DNA from: Colius striatus
Taxonomy: Eukaryota; Chordata; Aves; Coliiformes; Coliidae
Direction of reading: 5' to 3'
Length of the DNA stretch: 64,000 bases
Assembly: GCF_028858725.1 (NCBI RefSeq)
Contig: NC_084759.1
Coordinates: 95,848,362-95,912,361 of the forward strand
Shown: piece after piece, positions 1 through 62,200 of the stretch
How the letters are laid out: the number at the start of each line of letters is the position of its first letter
Position numbering within the stretch: position 1 is the first letter of the stretch
The notes under the pieces: model-generated
Seen by the model: the letters and a program-made list of their open reading frames with translations, nothing else
The model's database searches: none
Told to the model about the DNA's origin: nothing
Position numbers and translations under genes: made by a program

Positions 1-50253
<50,253 letters not shown>

Positions 50254-50413
50254 ATGTTCAAAAATATAAGAGGTTATATTTGTTGCTACATGTATCCAGT
50301 AGAATAATTGGGCATTTGAGATTATTCTGTGTGCAATAATTAAATTGTCAAATGCACTGAAACTGAATTCTACTCGTAAACAGCCACTATTGTTTGTGTA
50401 TAAACTTTGAATA

Positions 50414-50421
50414 TGTATATA
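50414..50421 (+). promoter_or_regulatory. Pumilio-type recognition element in the SYNJ1 3' UTR (candidate)
   Basis: TGTATATA matches the UGUANAUA consensus about 160 nt after the stop codon. A single match of 8 nt in AT-rich DNA can arise by chance. Confidence 0.3.
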
Positions 50422-52259
50422 TGGTAGAGCACAAAACGTCTGAAATTTGTTAAAACCCCGGCGTAATAGTATTTGAATAGGCAGAGAAAAGAAGGACAAG
50501 CTACTACTCTCACGAAAACATACCAATCTGGGAAACAGTTTTTGCTTAGAGAGCTCTCTCATTTCTGTTCCCCTTTGTGGAATTTCAAGAAAAAGAGGCT
50601 CTCTGCTGGTAGCCTCCCCACTCCCTTTTTGCTATGTTGTTAATCGATATTTATCAGTATTTACCAAAGAGCTGCCAAAGTTTATTGAGATTTGAATGTC
50701 GACAAGTATTGTTTAGAAGTTGTTTAATTTATAACAGGGGCTATGGATATTTGTAAGGCTTGTATTTTAATTTGAGGCACAACAAAACCAGTTTAATTTC
50801 AAAATACAAACAAAAATTTGCGTTTTAATATATTCAGTATTTGACTTTAGTTTTCTGTGTCCGTACATTTCAGCTATTAAACCTTATTGTGACTTACGCT
50901 CACTAGCATTACTTCTGAATAATTGTTCCATATCATCCATTTATTCGTTACTATTTTAAAGATACTTCTTTTTTTCCCCACAGATTGCAAACAACAGATA
51001 CAAGTTTTCCCTCAACCTCTGGAAAATAAAATTCCCCTTGGGTTTGGTGATAACAAAGCAGTCTTTACCTGCTGCAGAAAACGTATTGGAGTTGGCTTGT
51101 CCCAGTATCTTCTTTTACATGTTAAAAGGGCTTTCTTGTCCTGTAGGAAGATGGGAGTGAGGGAATCAGCAGCCATGTTACAACATCAGGGAAGGAGAAA
51201 GTCATCTTATGTGATTGGGTTGTTTGCTTGATACCCTCCCCTTCTACCAGTCTTACTGATCTATTTTTTTAAATCCTACTTTCAGAGAACGGTAATTCTC
51301 TGAGCTGAATGACAACATTCTGTCACTTTTGCAGTTAAAACTACATGAGTGACTTTTCCTCACCCAGAGATGGGGGCTGTCCTCTGCATGGTGCTGCTTT
51401 GAGGCTAGTGAGGGCTAAGTCAGCGTTCTACACATCATGCTATAAAAAACACAACTCTCTGTGCTGTTACTTTTTAAAGCTCACATGACATATGTTGTTA
51501 TCATGAGGCAGTTTTAAAGAACTGATTTCTTTAGCTCCATGGATGGATGCTATAAACCCCTGCAGTTCTCCTTACAATTGGCAGCATCTGAGGATATAAC
51601 TCCTTTCATCCCAAGTATGTGAACGTGTCACAGTGGTGTCATCTCTCGAAGGCCTGCAAAATACACGCATACACACATTGGCTTGCCTGCGAACAAGCTG
51701 CTCTGGTTCTGCAAAACCAGGGCCCGAACCATGACATACCAGCATTATACTCATCATAGCAGCCCAAATACACCCTGACACCACTTTTTAAAAATCCTCA
51801 TCTGCTGTCAAAGCATCATTTATAAAATAGTCCACTCTTCCTTTAAACACTATAGGGTTAGCCACGAGCTGCAGCTGGACAGAGGAGTGACGACAGCGAG
51901 TTTTATTATTATGCTTTTATTTTGTCCCCATTCAGATCATAAACAGTACTTGTACATTTTAAACAGCAGTGATGACTATACTCCTTGTGCTTCGGTATGT
52001 GAATTACCTTGTTTTAAACTGTTGCTATAAACATCTGTGCTTGGTGTTTTGGTATATTCTTACATTAGCAAAGCAATTTTGGGGGGAAAACTCTTTTGCT
52101 AGTGGGAGTTACGTGATAAATACGTTCTTTGTTGAGTATTTAATTGCGGTGATTAAGAACTACTGTCTAAACTGAACCTGGTATACAGCACCCCTACGTT
52201 TTACAGGATTACATAGATTGACAGCAAGATACTGCAAAGGTCACAAGAAAGGCTCCAAA

Positions 52260-52293
52260 AATATATATATATATATATAGTGTGTGTGTATAT
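52260..52293 (+). repeat. (AT)n(GT)n microsatellite in the SYNJ1 3' UTR
   Basis: About 10 AT units followed by GTGTGTGT and TATAT, lying within the inferred SYNJ1 3' UTR. Confidence 0.9.
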
Positions 52294-52560
52294 TTAGCTA
52301 ACTGCTGTAACGCGTATTACCGAAAACAGTTACTAGCACAAGTTCAGAAAATAGTAAGAGTTGAAAACTTAGAAACGCTCGGCACACTTCCATGAGTTCT
52401 GTGTACCCTGTGGTAAACTGCCGTGTTCCATGTAACGATCTCCTTGCTTGTGGCACACACCTTCGGTCATGGCTGTACCCTCTCCAGAGCTGCCGTGTTG
52501 AAACTCAGTGGCGTACAACATTCCGTATCTGCCCTGTGGAAGGCGCTGGTGTATTCATGA

Positions 52561-52566
52561 AATAAA
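52561..52566 (+). terminator. SYNJ1: Distal polyadenylation signal of SYNJ1 (candidate)
   Basis: Canonical AATAAA, with a T-rich stretch from 52591 downstream. It is the last such hexamer before the CFAP298 promoter island. Not proven to be used. Confidence 0.5.
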
Positions 52567-52639
52567 CAGACCTGCCCTTAAGAAATGGTAGCTTTTATTT
52601 CTTTATACACACACACAAACACCCCTCCGACCCTCTCTT

Positions 52640-53260
52640 TTTTGTAGGGAGGGGCCGCCGCCGGCGGGGCTGGATGCCGCGGCAGCCCCCGGAGCCGGGG
52701 CGCGGGCCCTTTAAGCGTCTCCGTGGCGGACAGCGGCAGCACCGGAAGCGGAAAGGCCCGCGGGCCGCAAGGCCTGCGCCGGGGCGGGGAGGGGAGAGCA
52801 TCGCCCGCCTTGTCCCGTATCAAGGGACGCGGGGCGGTTGCCGGGGAGGGGAGAGGGGCGGCAGCGGTAGCTGCGGCGGCGCTTAACAGCCTCCTCCTGC
52901 TGTCTCCGTGCAGGCGCCGAGCGCCGGCGGCCCCGGCCCCGCCATGGTGCGGCTTCACGTGAAGCGCGGCGACGAGAGCCAGTTCCTGCTGGAGGCGGCC
53001 GCCAGCGCCCGCCTCGCCGACCTGGCCCCCCTCATCGCTCGCATCTACAACGGCAGGCTGAAGGTGCAGCGGCTCTGCTCAGGTACCGGCCCGCCGGCCT
53101 CTTCCTGTCGCCGCCTGCCCTCGCTCCTCCGAGGCGAGGGAGCGGGCCGCCTCCGCAGCGACAGGAGCCCCGCTGCCCGGGCCCGAGCGCTGCTGCGTCT
53201 CCCGGGTGTCGGTGCCCCGCCGGCTCGCAGAGCGGGGGTTGCGGAGCAACTCGGCTGCGG
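52640..53260 (+). promoter_or_regulatory. CFAP298: CpG-island promoter of CFAP298
   Basis: A block that is very rich in G+C and CpG in otherwise AT-rich surroundings, covering the region before the start codon, exon 1 and the start of intron 1. No TATA box was seen. It has an ETS-type CCGGAAG at 52742-52748 and a GTTGCC half-site at 52837-52842 that could be part of an RFX X-box (weak). The transcription start is not resolvable; somewhere between 52700 and 52910 is likely. Edges are by eye. Confidence 0.85.
52944..53082 (+). CDS. CFAP298: CFAP298 exon 1
   Basis: 139 nt: MVRLHVKRGDESQFLLEAAA, SARLADLAPLIARIYNGRLK, VQRLCS plus one base. LHVKRGDESQFLL and YNGRLKVQRLCS match human closely; the Ala-rich middle (EAAASARLADLAPLIA) is GC-driven and diverges. 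Donor GTACCG. A pyrimidine-rich stretch ending GTGCAG at 52908-52913 could be a 5' UTR acceptor. Confidence 0.95.
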
Positions 53261-56200
53261 CCCCGCAGGAGTTCCGTACTGGCGGGAGTTAAGAAAGACC
53301 TCTCAAATCCCGAGTCGGCAGCAGACAGGCTGCCCGCCTCGAAATTTAAGAGATCAGTGAATACTCATCAAAACTGTCAAACCGTGTGTAAATTCCCACC
53401 TTCTGGTACTTCAGCAGTGTGTATTTTTTGGAGACTATACAGCTCTGAGGCACGGTGCACGGCTGGAAAAGTCATCCGACGGATGACTGAATGGCAGCAC
53501 GTCCTGTCCTGTGGCTGTGACCAGCAGCCTGCCCAGCGTGTGAATGACATCTTCCTGTTTCCTAGCGCACACGGGGTGCAAGGCACCCGCTGGCCATGTG
53601 CAGGAGGAACACTGAATACGTATAAATTAGTGTTTTGGTTCAACTCGGGAGGTGAAAAACGTTTGTTCTCATCCCTGCCGACCCCTTTTGGTTTGCATTG
53701 TGGGTCAGCCTGGGAATTATTGAGCTGAGATTTTCTACACATGAGATTGACCTGAAGAGTGTAGTCCGCCTACAACTTGATGTGTTCCACCTGGAAATAC
53801 GCTTGTAGTGTATGAGGCCATACAGAGTCTAATCTGGGGGGAAAAAAAAAGTTCCAAAACTCAGACACCATGGTTACCTTATTTTAAGCGCTCTCTGTTT
53901 CTGCAAATTTGTTGTTTCACTTGTTAATTTAGCCTTGCCTTTATGTTTTCATGAGGTTGTCTATATTCTCAGCCACCACAAATTAATTGCTATTTCTTGG
54001 GACTTGGGGTACTTCTGGTGTGAGAACAATATGTTTTAAGTAATACGATGATGGTGTAAAGCTAGAGAAAAGGATGCTGCAGAGTGGGCAGGCAGCTGAA
54101 TAAGTTAATCTGAGGGAAGGTAGTGAGTGCAACTTGCAGGCCATGGATCAGATGCTGTAGGATAGAGACAGGGTGTAGGAAAACACATCCATGCACCGTC
54201 TGTCCTTATTGTGCGAGACTGTGCAGTGGTAAGCAGTATTTGCACCTCTCTCTTGACCCAGCTAGAATTATCCAGAGCTGTTGTTTCTTGATCAGCCGTA
54301 AATTACAGTAGAAGATTTTGTTGTTTTTTATTTCATCCTGGTTGTGAATCTGACCCTTTTAATTGGATGTAGTATAGACAAAGCTATAGGTAGATGAGTT
54401 GCATATTTTCTGAACTGCAAAGACATGATTTACCGTATAGCTATAAAATGTTTTCCTATTTTGAAACCAGTTGCTTTCTGAAAAGTACTTAGAAAAAGAA
54501 ATATGCAGTCAATTAAAGCTGACTAAGGAAATACCAAAATGAAAAAGTTTATGGCCAGCAAGTATCATCTAGGTTTGCATACCAGCACTGTGTTACTTAT
54601 TATATCATTACAATGTAAGAATTTTGTTAGAATGTTACAGCATATTTACCTATATGTGTGTATTTATATACCTTATTATTTATTCCATATACTTGACTCT
54701 GTAAAAACAAAGGCTAGGAGTAAGGTTTACCCGAATGTACATAACGTGAAAGGCTTTCTTAAGTGGTATATTCTCAATAACAGATCTTTAATCTTTTTTC
54801 CTAAATGCTTTAAAGAGATGGAGGAGCTGGCAGAGCATGGCATTTCCTTGCCTTATAAGATGCAAGGACTGACCGATGAACAAATTGAAGAACTGAAGCT
54901 AAAGGATGAATGGGCAGAAAAGTGTGTCCCCAGTGGTGGGAGCATCTTCAAGAAGGATGAAATTGGGCGAAGAAATGGACACGGTAAATCCAGTGTAAAT
55001 GTTTGCTTATTTCCCTGCAGACATGGATAATCTGTCCTATAATCAGAAACGTAAAACCCATAATTCCAGATGTTTCACTTTTACCTCAGTGTCCTGGATG
55101 AAGAAAAAATTAGTAGATGCTAAGTATATGTTTGATATCAGGCCGGCATGTTAGCTGGTTCATTTTTACTTACTAATCATAAAAATAATCCTATAAATAA
55201 ACTGTATTAAAGGCAGATGAAGATTTGTTAAGTGGTAGCTCTTTCAGGAGCCTGTTTTCACTATAGATCAGCTAAACTGTCAGTTGCATACATAAGTCTT
55301 GTCTTGGATTAGGACCTGGTGTAACATTGATTTAAAAACTTAAATGGTAGTGTATCTGTTCAGCACGTAGGCAGTTTAACTTTGCAGCTGTAGTACTTGG
55401 AAGTGTACTCGAAATATAAGTAAACAGTTACCAGAAGCAAGTTTGCCCGTTTCACTTTATTCTCTCCATTTGTAAATGTATCCTTGAGTACTCTTTTTCT
55501 CCAGAGGCTTCAAGACACACTAGCAGGTTGTTTTTCCTAATATTTCTCCTTTTTCTTCTCATTCACCGTGACTCAGACTAGTTGAACTTACTCCATCACT
55601 TTCTGCTACTCCAGCTGAGTGGTTTTGCCTTAGCACTCTGTGTACATCGAGCACCACTTCACAGTCAGGACCATGAGGATTATTGTACTGAAGAGACTAC
55701 CATCGACTTCTTTCTGTACCCCTGACACCACAGCAGCCCTTGTCGGGTCAGCAGCCGTTTTCCTGGTTTCAGGGCAGCTCAGCCAAGGAGGAATGTTTAA
55801 ATAACTCCGTCTTGTCAGATGCAAACAGCTTACTCCAAGTGTTTAGTTTTGGGGGAGATAATTCTTCTAACGCAACACGTTGCCCAGGCAATTTTAAGCC
55901 TTTGCTGAACTTGATTGAGAGCCTATATTATAGCTAAATGTTTTCCCTCCTAGCTGTGTTCTCAGAAATAGCTGAGTACCTCGTACGTAGGCAAGGGGAC
56001 AAAGCCTGTCTTGTTTGGTATGGTTGTTAGCAGTGTCAGGCCTTACAGTAAAAGCTTGGAAACAACTCTAACATATGACAGTACCACATTTGCCTGTAGC
56101 TGTACTCTGGTAGTTATTTGTTAGTGGGAAGACAACTTTGTAATATGAACAAAATCATAATGTTGAGCAGTGTGTAAGTGAGGGCCGAACTAAAGAACAT

Positions 56201-59200
56201 CAAAAGATGCATTTAAGTGTTCGGTTGTGAATGAGGACGATTTTACTGGAATTTTGTCTTTGAGGAGAGGCTTTTTGTAACAGTCGAAGTAGATGACTGT
56301 AATATGAAATGCACATTGTAGTCACAAAGCTGCATTTGATGTTGGATTGAGATTTTAATTAGAGAAGAGACAGAAACCTCCAAGCTGTTGTCCCCAGTTA
56401 AGCACTTCTGCCAGCACAGCACACAAGACTCTTAAGAATGACACGGAGAAGAGTCTTGTTTTTGACTGTGGGGAGTATGAGACTATGGCTGTTGCTTTCT
56501 ACTCAGTACTTTTGTCCCAGATGAAGTTCCAAGTGCCAGTCAGATGTCTTTGTGGAAAAGTAAGTTTGACTCTCTCATAAGAGCCATGAGAAATACAGTT
56601 TCGATTCTCAAGTTTGTTAGAAATAAGGTGAGGAGCTATCAAACAGTTAAACAGACTGCAGCTTAGTAGTTTTTCTCCTGCTCTGTGATTTAACGTTTCA
56701 TTTGCTTACAGTAGAGAATAACCTGGACAGGTCATTTCCTTGGTTTCTTTATAGTGAGTGTAGACTATTAAACATATATCTGGTTTTTTTAGCTCCAAAT
56801 GAAAAAATGAGGCAAGTTATAAAGAGGACGATAGAGGAAGCCAAGGCATTAATCTCTAAGGTAAGTTTCTAGGCATTAATCTCTAAGGTCAGTTTCCTGA
56901 AATGGCTTGTGATATGTAGGACTTTCTTAATAGGTGCTGTGTGGTTGGGCAGCTTTAGAAACAACAGACTTTTTTTTCAGTGCAAAGCTGACAATTTTGT
57001 AATGTAATACCATGCAGTGATGTGAATAGTCTATTAAAAACGGACATTTCTGTTAATGATTTTCTTAATGGCTTTTGGCAAACTGGTTCAATAAGTTAAG
57101 GAATCAGATATTAAGCTCCCAAGTGAGTGCTGGCAGCTGAGACCACACTGAGTGATTAAATGGTGTATGATTTTGTCCACACGCTCTTCATTTGCTATCG
57201 ATGTGTTCTTCAGGGGAATGCTTGTCGTGCTTTCTGGTGAAAAATTAACTGCATTCTGTGATGTGCCTGGAATAAAATACCTTTTGCTTCTTAACTCCAT
57301 TGGAGTTTTGTGTATAATTAATTGAAAAATGTGTTCTAATCTCTTAGATTAGGCCTTGGTTTTATGAGTGCCTGGGCTTGTGCTCAGCCCTAGCGAGTTT
57401 GTGTGTTTAAAGATAAGCATGAGGGTATGCCCCGATGGGACTCTGGTCTCAATTATTCAGCTTCACTTTACCAAATCTTTAGATGCCCTGTGTTGTGTCT
57501 CAGCTTTCACAGGACTTTGAAAAACAAATTAAATAATATTTGTGATCAGATTTCTTTTTTGGAAACATCTGCAAATAATTTTCTTCATTCTTACGGTTCT
57601 AGGAATTGGTATGTGTGCAACTTCAAAACAGCTTTAAACCAGTTATGCAAATAAATAATGTTACTAAATTTTTACCGTTGTCTGTGCACTTAAATTGGCT
57701 TTCTTGGCTGTTATGTTACTGATAACAGTGCCACATCAGTAATTTAGAATGAGCAACTCAGCGTTTCCAAAGGCCTCCTGGAGGCAAGCAGAGGAGCTGC
57801 CCTGTCACCTGGCTATACTTCCAGTGCACTAAGTCACAGCAGAGCTTTCCCGAATTGAGGCAGGGCTTCAGCCAAACTGTTCTGAGTCATAGTAAAACCT
57901 ACCCACAGTGGAAGATGTTTCACATTAAATCTGAACTGTAAAGATTTTCTCCAGATGGACTTTTCTTTCTGTTGGATTGCATCTTGGCAACTCGCTTTTC
58001 AACAGTGGAAAAGTTAATAATGCATAGTTTTACTTCATGAGTCAAGTGTATCTGCAGATCTGCTTTCCACTTGGCAGGTCTTCCTGGGTGAAACTTCCAA
58101 TCGTGTACCATGCTGTCATTTACTGTAAAAAGCTGTAAAACTGCTGCCCAGCACACTGACTTACTCCTAGAATTATTGCCATTCCTTGGTGAATGAAGTT
58201 AAGTGTAGTCTGGGAAGTGATTCATTATGTTTATAATGATGAAAGGGAAGAAATATATCTCTGTATTTAAAAAAAAAAAAAGGCCAAACAAAAAATATTG
58301 ATCATCTGAGACTGAGAAACCAATTGTACTTGCCCAGTTAACTAGTTTAAGAATGTCCACAAGGAGGCAACATTCTCTTACTCTCTTTTCTATAGTCCTT
58401 AAAATATTGGATCTGTTAAATCTCTAAGCAAAGACTTTATTCCTTCTGTTCCAGATGTGTCATGTTTTCCCTCTGTCTGTTGCAGTAGGATTTGGAATGA
58501 CCTCAAGTATTTGATCTTACAGATCTCAGCAAAAGCTGTGCAATATGCCAAGCTTCACTTTTCTGCTCACATGTGCTATATTTTTCCCTCAAGTTTTTAG
58601 CCCTTTCTCTAGCTCCTCACTTGAATTCTACTGTCTTGAATCATGTTCATAAATTACAAGTACTTGGAACAAAAGACTCTCCATCCAGTTTGTGTGGTCA
58701 TATGCCCGTATCCCACAGACATTTGTTACTAAGTGCTTTCTACACAACTTAGTGAAGATCTCTGGTTTGGTTTTTGTTCCCCTACCCCTGTTTTTTTTAT
58801 CCTCCCAGTGTAGGCAAGCTAAATAGAGGGGGAAAAAGTGGAGTGATGTATTTAGCAGTCAATATTCAAATGAGAGAACTCATGTTTCTAATATCTTTTT
58901 GCAGCCAGTTGGCTTTGCTCAAATATCCATCCCACTGTTGAACCTTTGAACTGACTACAAAGCAAAATCTTTCTCAATGCTTTTATTACTAATGATCCTT
59001 GCCTGTATTTCAGAAACAAGTTCAGGCGAACGTATGTGTTACAATGGAGATGGTGAAAGATGCACTGGACCAGCTCCGAGGGGCTGTGATGATTGTGTAT
59101 CCAATGGGCTTGCCTCCGCATGACCCCATTAGGATGGAGTTTGAAGATAAAGAAGACCTGTCTGGAACTCAGGTATGCAGTAATGTATTTGGGTTATAGG

Positions 59201-62200
59201 TAGGGTTAAATATGTACAATGCCCTTCTCCATTGCTCTTCTCCCAGGCAAGCAGTGAAGATCGTTTCTATTCATGTGACAAATTCCGTGCGGCATTTTCC
59301 TTGCATAGTTTCTGGACAATTACAGCAGTAGCTTAACTAGAAATAAGATGAAGTTTCATTCAAATGTTGCATACAAAGTTCAGGTAAGTCTAGGACTTAT
59401 TTTAAATAGCATGTCATTTCTTTCTAATGCCAGTATTGAGAATTTACTGCCCAACGTGTTTACATTAGATCACGATTGAATGGAATATGAATGAAAACGC
59501 AGTAGATTAGTATGAAGAGAAAGATGAGGCAGAAGTACAGTGTAAAATTACACTGGTCTTTCTGTTAGGAATCTCAGAAAGATTTTTCCCAATTTTTTTC
59601 TCTACTTTTGAAAAGAAGCAAAAAACAACACCTACCAACACTTCACCTGGTTTGTTTATTTGTCACAGGCTGGACTTGAAGTTATAGCGGAATCAGAAGT
59701 ACAGTTATGGTGGGCAGGAAAAGAGTTGAGAGAAACAAAGTTGCTCTCTGACTATGTAGGCAAAAATGAGAAAACAACCATCATTGTCAAGATACAGAAA
59801 GTAAGTATCGCTGGGGGATTTCATTACAAGTTGTTCACCTTGGGCTGTCTCTGTGGAAGAGAATTGTCTGTAGGTGTATAAAATGGATTAGATTGGCTCT
59901 GGCATGAGTGTCTCAGAATTGTACATCTATTTTAAGCTTTAAAGTTTTTATAGTTTAAGTTTTTCTTTAGTGACTCCTTTGGCTGTCAGTTAAGTACTGT
60001 AGTTGCTATTGCTCCACAGCACTTTTCTGAAGCACAGCAAAGAGATATCTAAAAATAGCTGAAATACAAAAGGAAAAGTTTAAAAAACCTCAGCTGGCTC
60101 TCAGTTCCGTCTCAGTGCAGAGCACTGTGCAGATCCAGTCATTCAGTCTGCTCAGTTTTTCTAATTGTACTTGGGAATGTTTTTCTCCACATATCCTGGC
60201 CTTTAAAAAAAGGTTTTAATGTTTTGTGCATCTGTGGTGCATTACCTTTCGTCCTCCTGTCAGTCCATTCTGTGTCTGAAAGACAGTGTCTTAACTCACT
60301 AATCTCCTGCCTGTGATATCCTGAGTTTCTTGATGGCAGATCCACAGACTGTTTCAGTTGTCTCAGAAATGTGGCCGTACGTCTTTGAGGGGACACAGCT
60401 TGTGGAAGAGTCTGAAAAGTGCTGCTCTTCCAAGGTGTTCAGTGAGAACTCACTGAGCAGGAGAAGGAAAAACAAGCTGCTGAGCCTGTACCACCCAGCA
60501 GTGCTGTTGACCCAGACCTAGCAGCTCTTCTAGAGCTTCCAGCTGAACTTTTGTCAAAGAAATGAGACTTTCCAGTTGTCACGTGGTGAAACAGATGAGG
60601 CTTTCTGTATTAATTATGAACAGAGGTCTGAGTCATCTTCTGGATCAAGGAGCTAAAATGAGGCTGCTCCTCCTTGGTTTATGGAGCTGATGTTTCAGCA
60701 CCAGCCAGTTGCTGAGTGTATACTGGAGTCTGGTGCAATGGTCATGTTCTTGCAATATCAGAATTGGTACCAAGCGACTGGGACCGCTCATTACTTTTAT
60801 TACTAAATGATTTTGTACTAATTGCACAGTTGTGTTCATCTCTGGTGAGAATGGTGAGTCGAGGGAAGAATGTTTGGTGTTTCAGTTCCATTTTCAGTGC
60901 TTTGTCAGAAGATGCTCACGCTGTTCCTGTGTGTGTCTATGTATCTCTCTCTCTCTAAAATCTCATTCAAAGGATGTTTTTGTGAATGTCAAATGCCTCA
61001 GAGTCCTTGTAGCTCAGAATTTTTCTAGAGCTACATTTCACTTCCATGTCAGTGAGAGCTTCTCTGCCACAGAAAGCAGTGTTTATGGCAGATCTTATTC
61101 TCTGCAGGTGTCTGTAATAGGATTCCTCAAAGATAGGTCAAGTGATTTATTAGAGACCAGAATTGATTTCTCTTTCCTGTCAGGGTAACTGAAAAGTTGT
61201 GTGACAACTCAACAGCCATTGAAGTGTAGGCTCTCAGGAAAAGTTTTCTATTTAGTTAGTTGATGGACCTCTTCAGGGAATGCAAAGTAGTACAGTGGGT
61301 TTCTATCTGTCAAGAGAAGCCTGCATTCTTGAGTTGGTGAGCTAAATTAAACCACCTCAGACCCTTTTTGTTCCAGAGAGAATTCACCACCTCCATTCAA
61401 ACCGTTCTGTTTGCTGTCGTTGACAATAGCTGTCATCAACTGTTTTCTGCTGTGGGCACCAGTTCTTCCGTGAGGACAGTTGTCTGGAAAAGAAGTAACA
61501 AATAATATTTCTTTTACTTGTAGTGTTTTGTAGCTGCTTTCCTTCCCTGCTTTACTAAGTCATACAGCATCTTGAGCTGTATGTATTAGCAGGGGAGATA
61601 AAGATGTATGGGTCCATCCTGAGGCATCGAGAATGACCTTAGAGAGATTTATTATGTCTTTTAGAGCAGAAGCTTAAGTAAAATAGACTCAGTTCTGTAG
61701 GCAGCTTCCACTGATGTCCACGAAATTGACAGTATGATTCAGATGCTGAGATGAAAAAACGTTTCTGACTTGAATGCAGCAGAAGTTTATCAACATTTCT
61801 TTTCCTGACCTGAGGGACCTGATTAAATTTGAGAAAGGCTATTGTCTGCAGAGAGGTTTTGCTATCTTTATGGGGCAGCTTCTCTTTGGGATCCCAAATG
61901 CCACCGTAAACAAAATTTACAATTTCCCTTTCAGAGAGGACAAGGAGCTCCAGGGCGTGAACCTCTGATTAGTCACGAAGAGCAAAAAGAGATGATGCTG
62001 TTCTACCACCGAAAGCAGGAGGAGCTGAAGGTAACAGTGGCTTTTACTGTAGATGCCGAGCACAGGTGCCACTCGTTGTCGCCACCGTAACCTGTCGGTT
62101 CTGTTTACAGAAACTCGAAGAGGATGACGATGACTCATTTCTAAATGCTGAGTGGGCAGACAGCCGTGCTTTGAAAAGGCAGTTTCATGGTGTAAAAGAC

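Larger units (their letters stand above)
50254..52590 (+). other. SYNJ1: SYNJ1 3' UTR (inferred extent)
   Basis: Non-coding sequence after the SYNJ1 stop. Candidate polyadenylation hexamers: ATTAAA 50876-50881, AATAAA 51025-51030, AATAAA 52561-52566. A Pumilio-type element TGTATATA lies at 50414-50421. An AT/GT microsatellite lies at 52260-52293. The end is inferred from the last hexamer, just before the CpG island of CFAP298; it may be shorter if an upstream signal is used. Confidence 0.6.
53083..61934 (+). other. CFAP298: CFAP298 introns 1-5
   Basis: Introns 53083-54815, 54984-56792, 56861-59013, 59173-59668 and 59801-61934. The first 180 bp or so of intron 1 belongs to the CpG island. Apart from the donor duplication at 56844-56897, an A run at about 58268-58281 and a short CT repeat near 60941-60956, I recognise nothing. 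No CR1 copy was seen in this gene. Confidence 0.6.

Noticed and set aside
52578..52958. 126-codon minus-strand open stretch and several plus-strand ones in the CpG island
   Set aside because: Composed of Ala, Pro, Arg and Gly as expected from GC-rich DNA lacking stop codons. No homology.
53357..53742. Open stretches of 123 and 121 codons on opposite strands in CFAP298 intron 1
   Set aside because: They lie between the well-supported exons 1 and 2; no homology and no splice borders that keep the frame.
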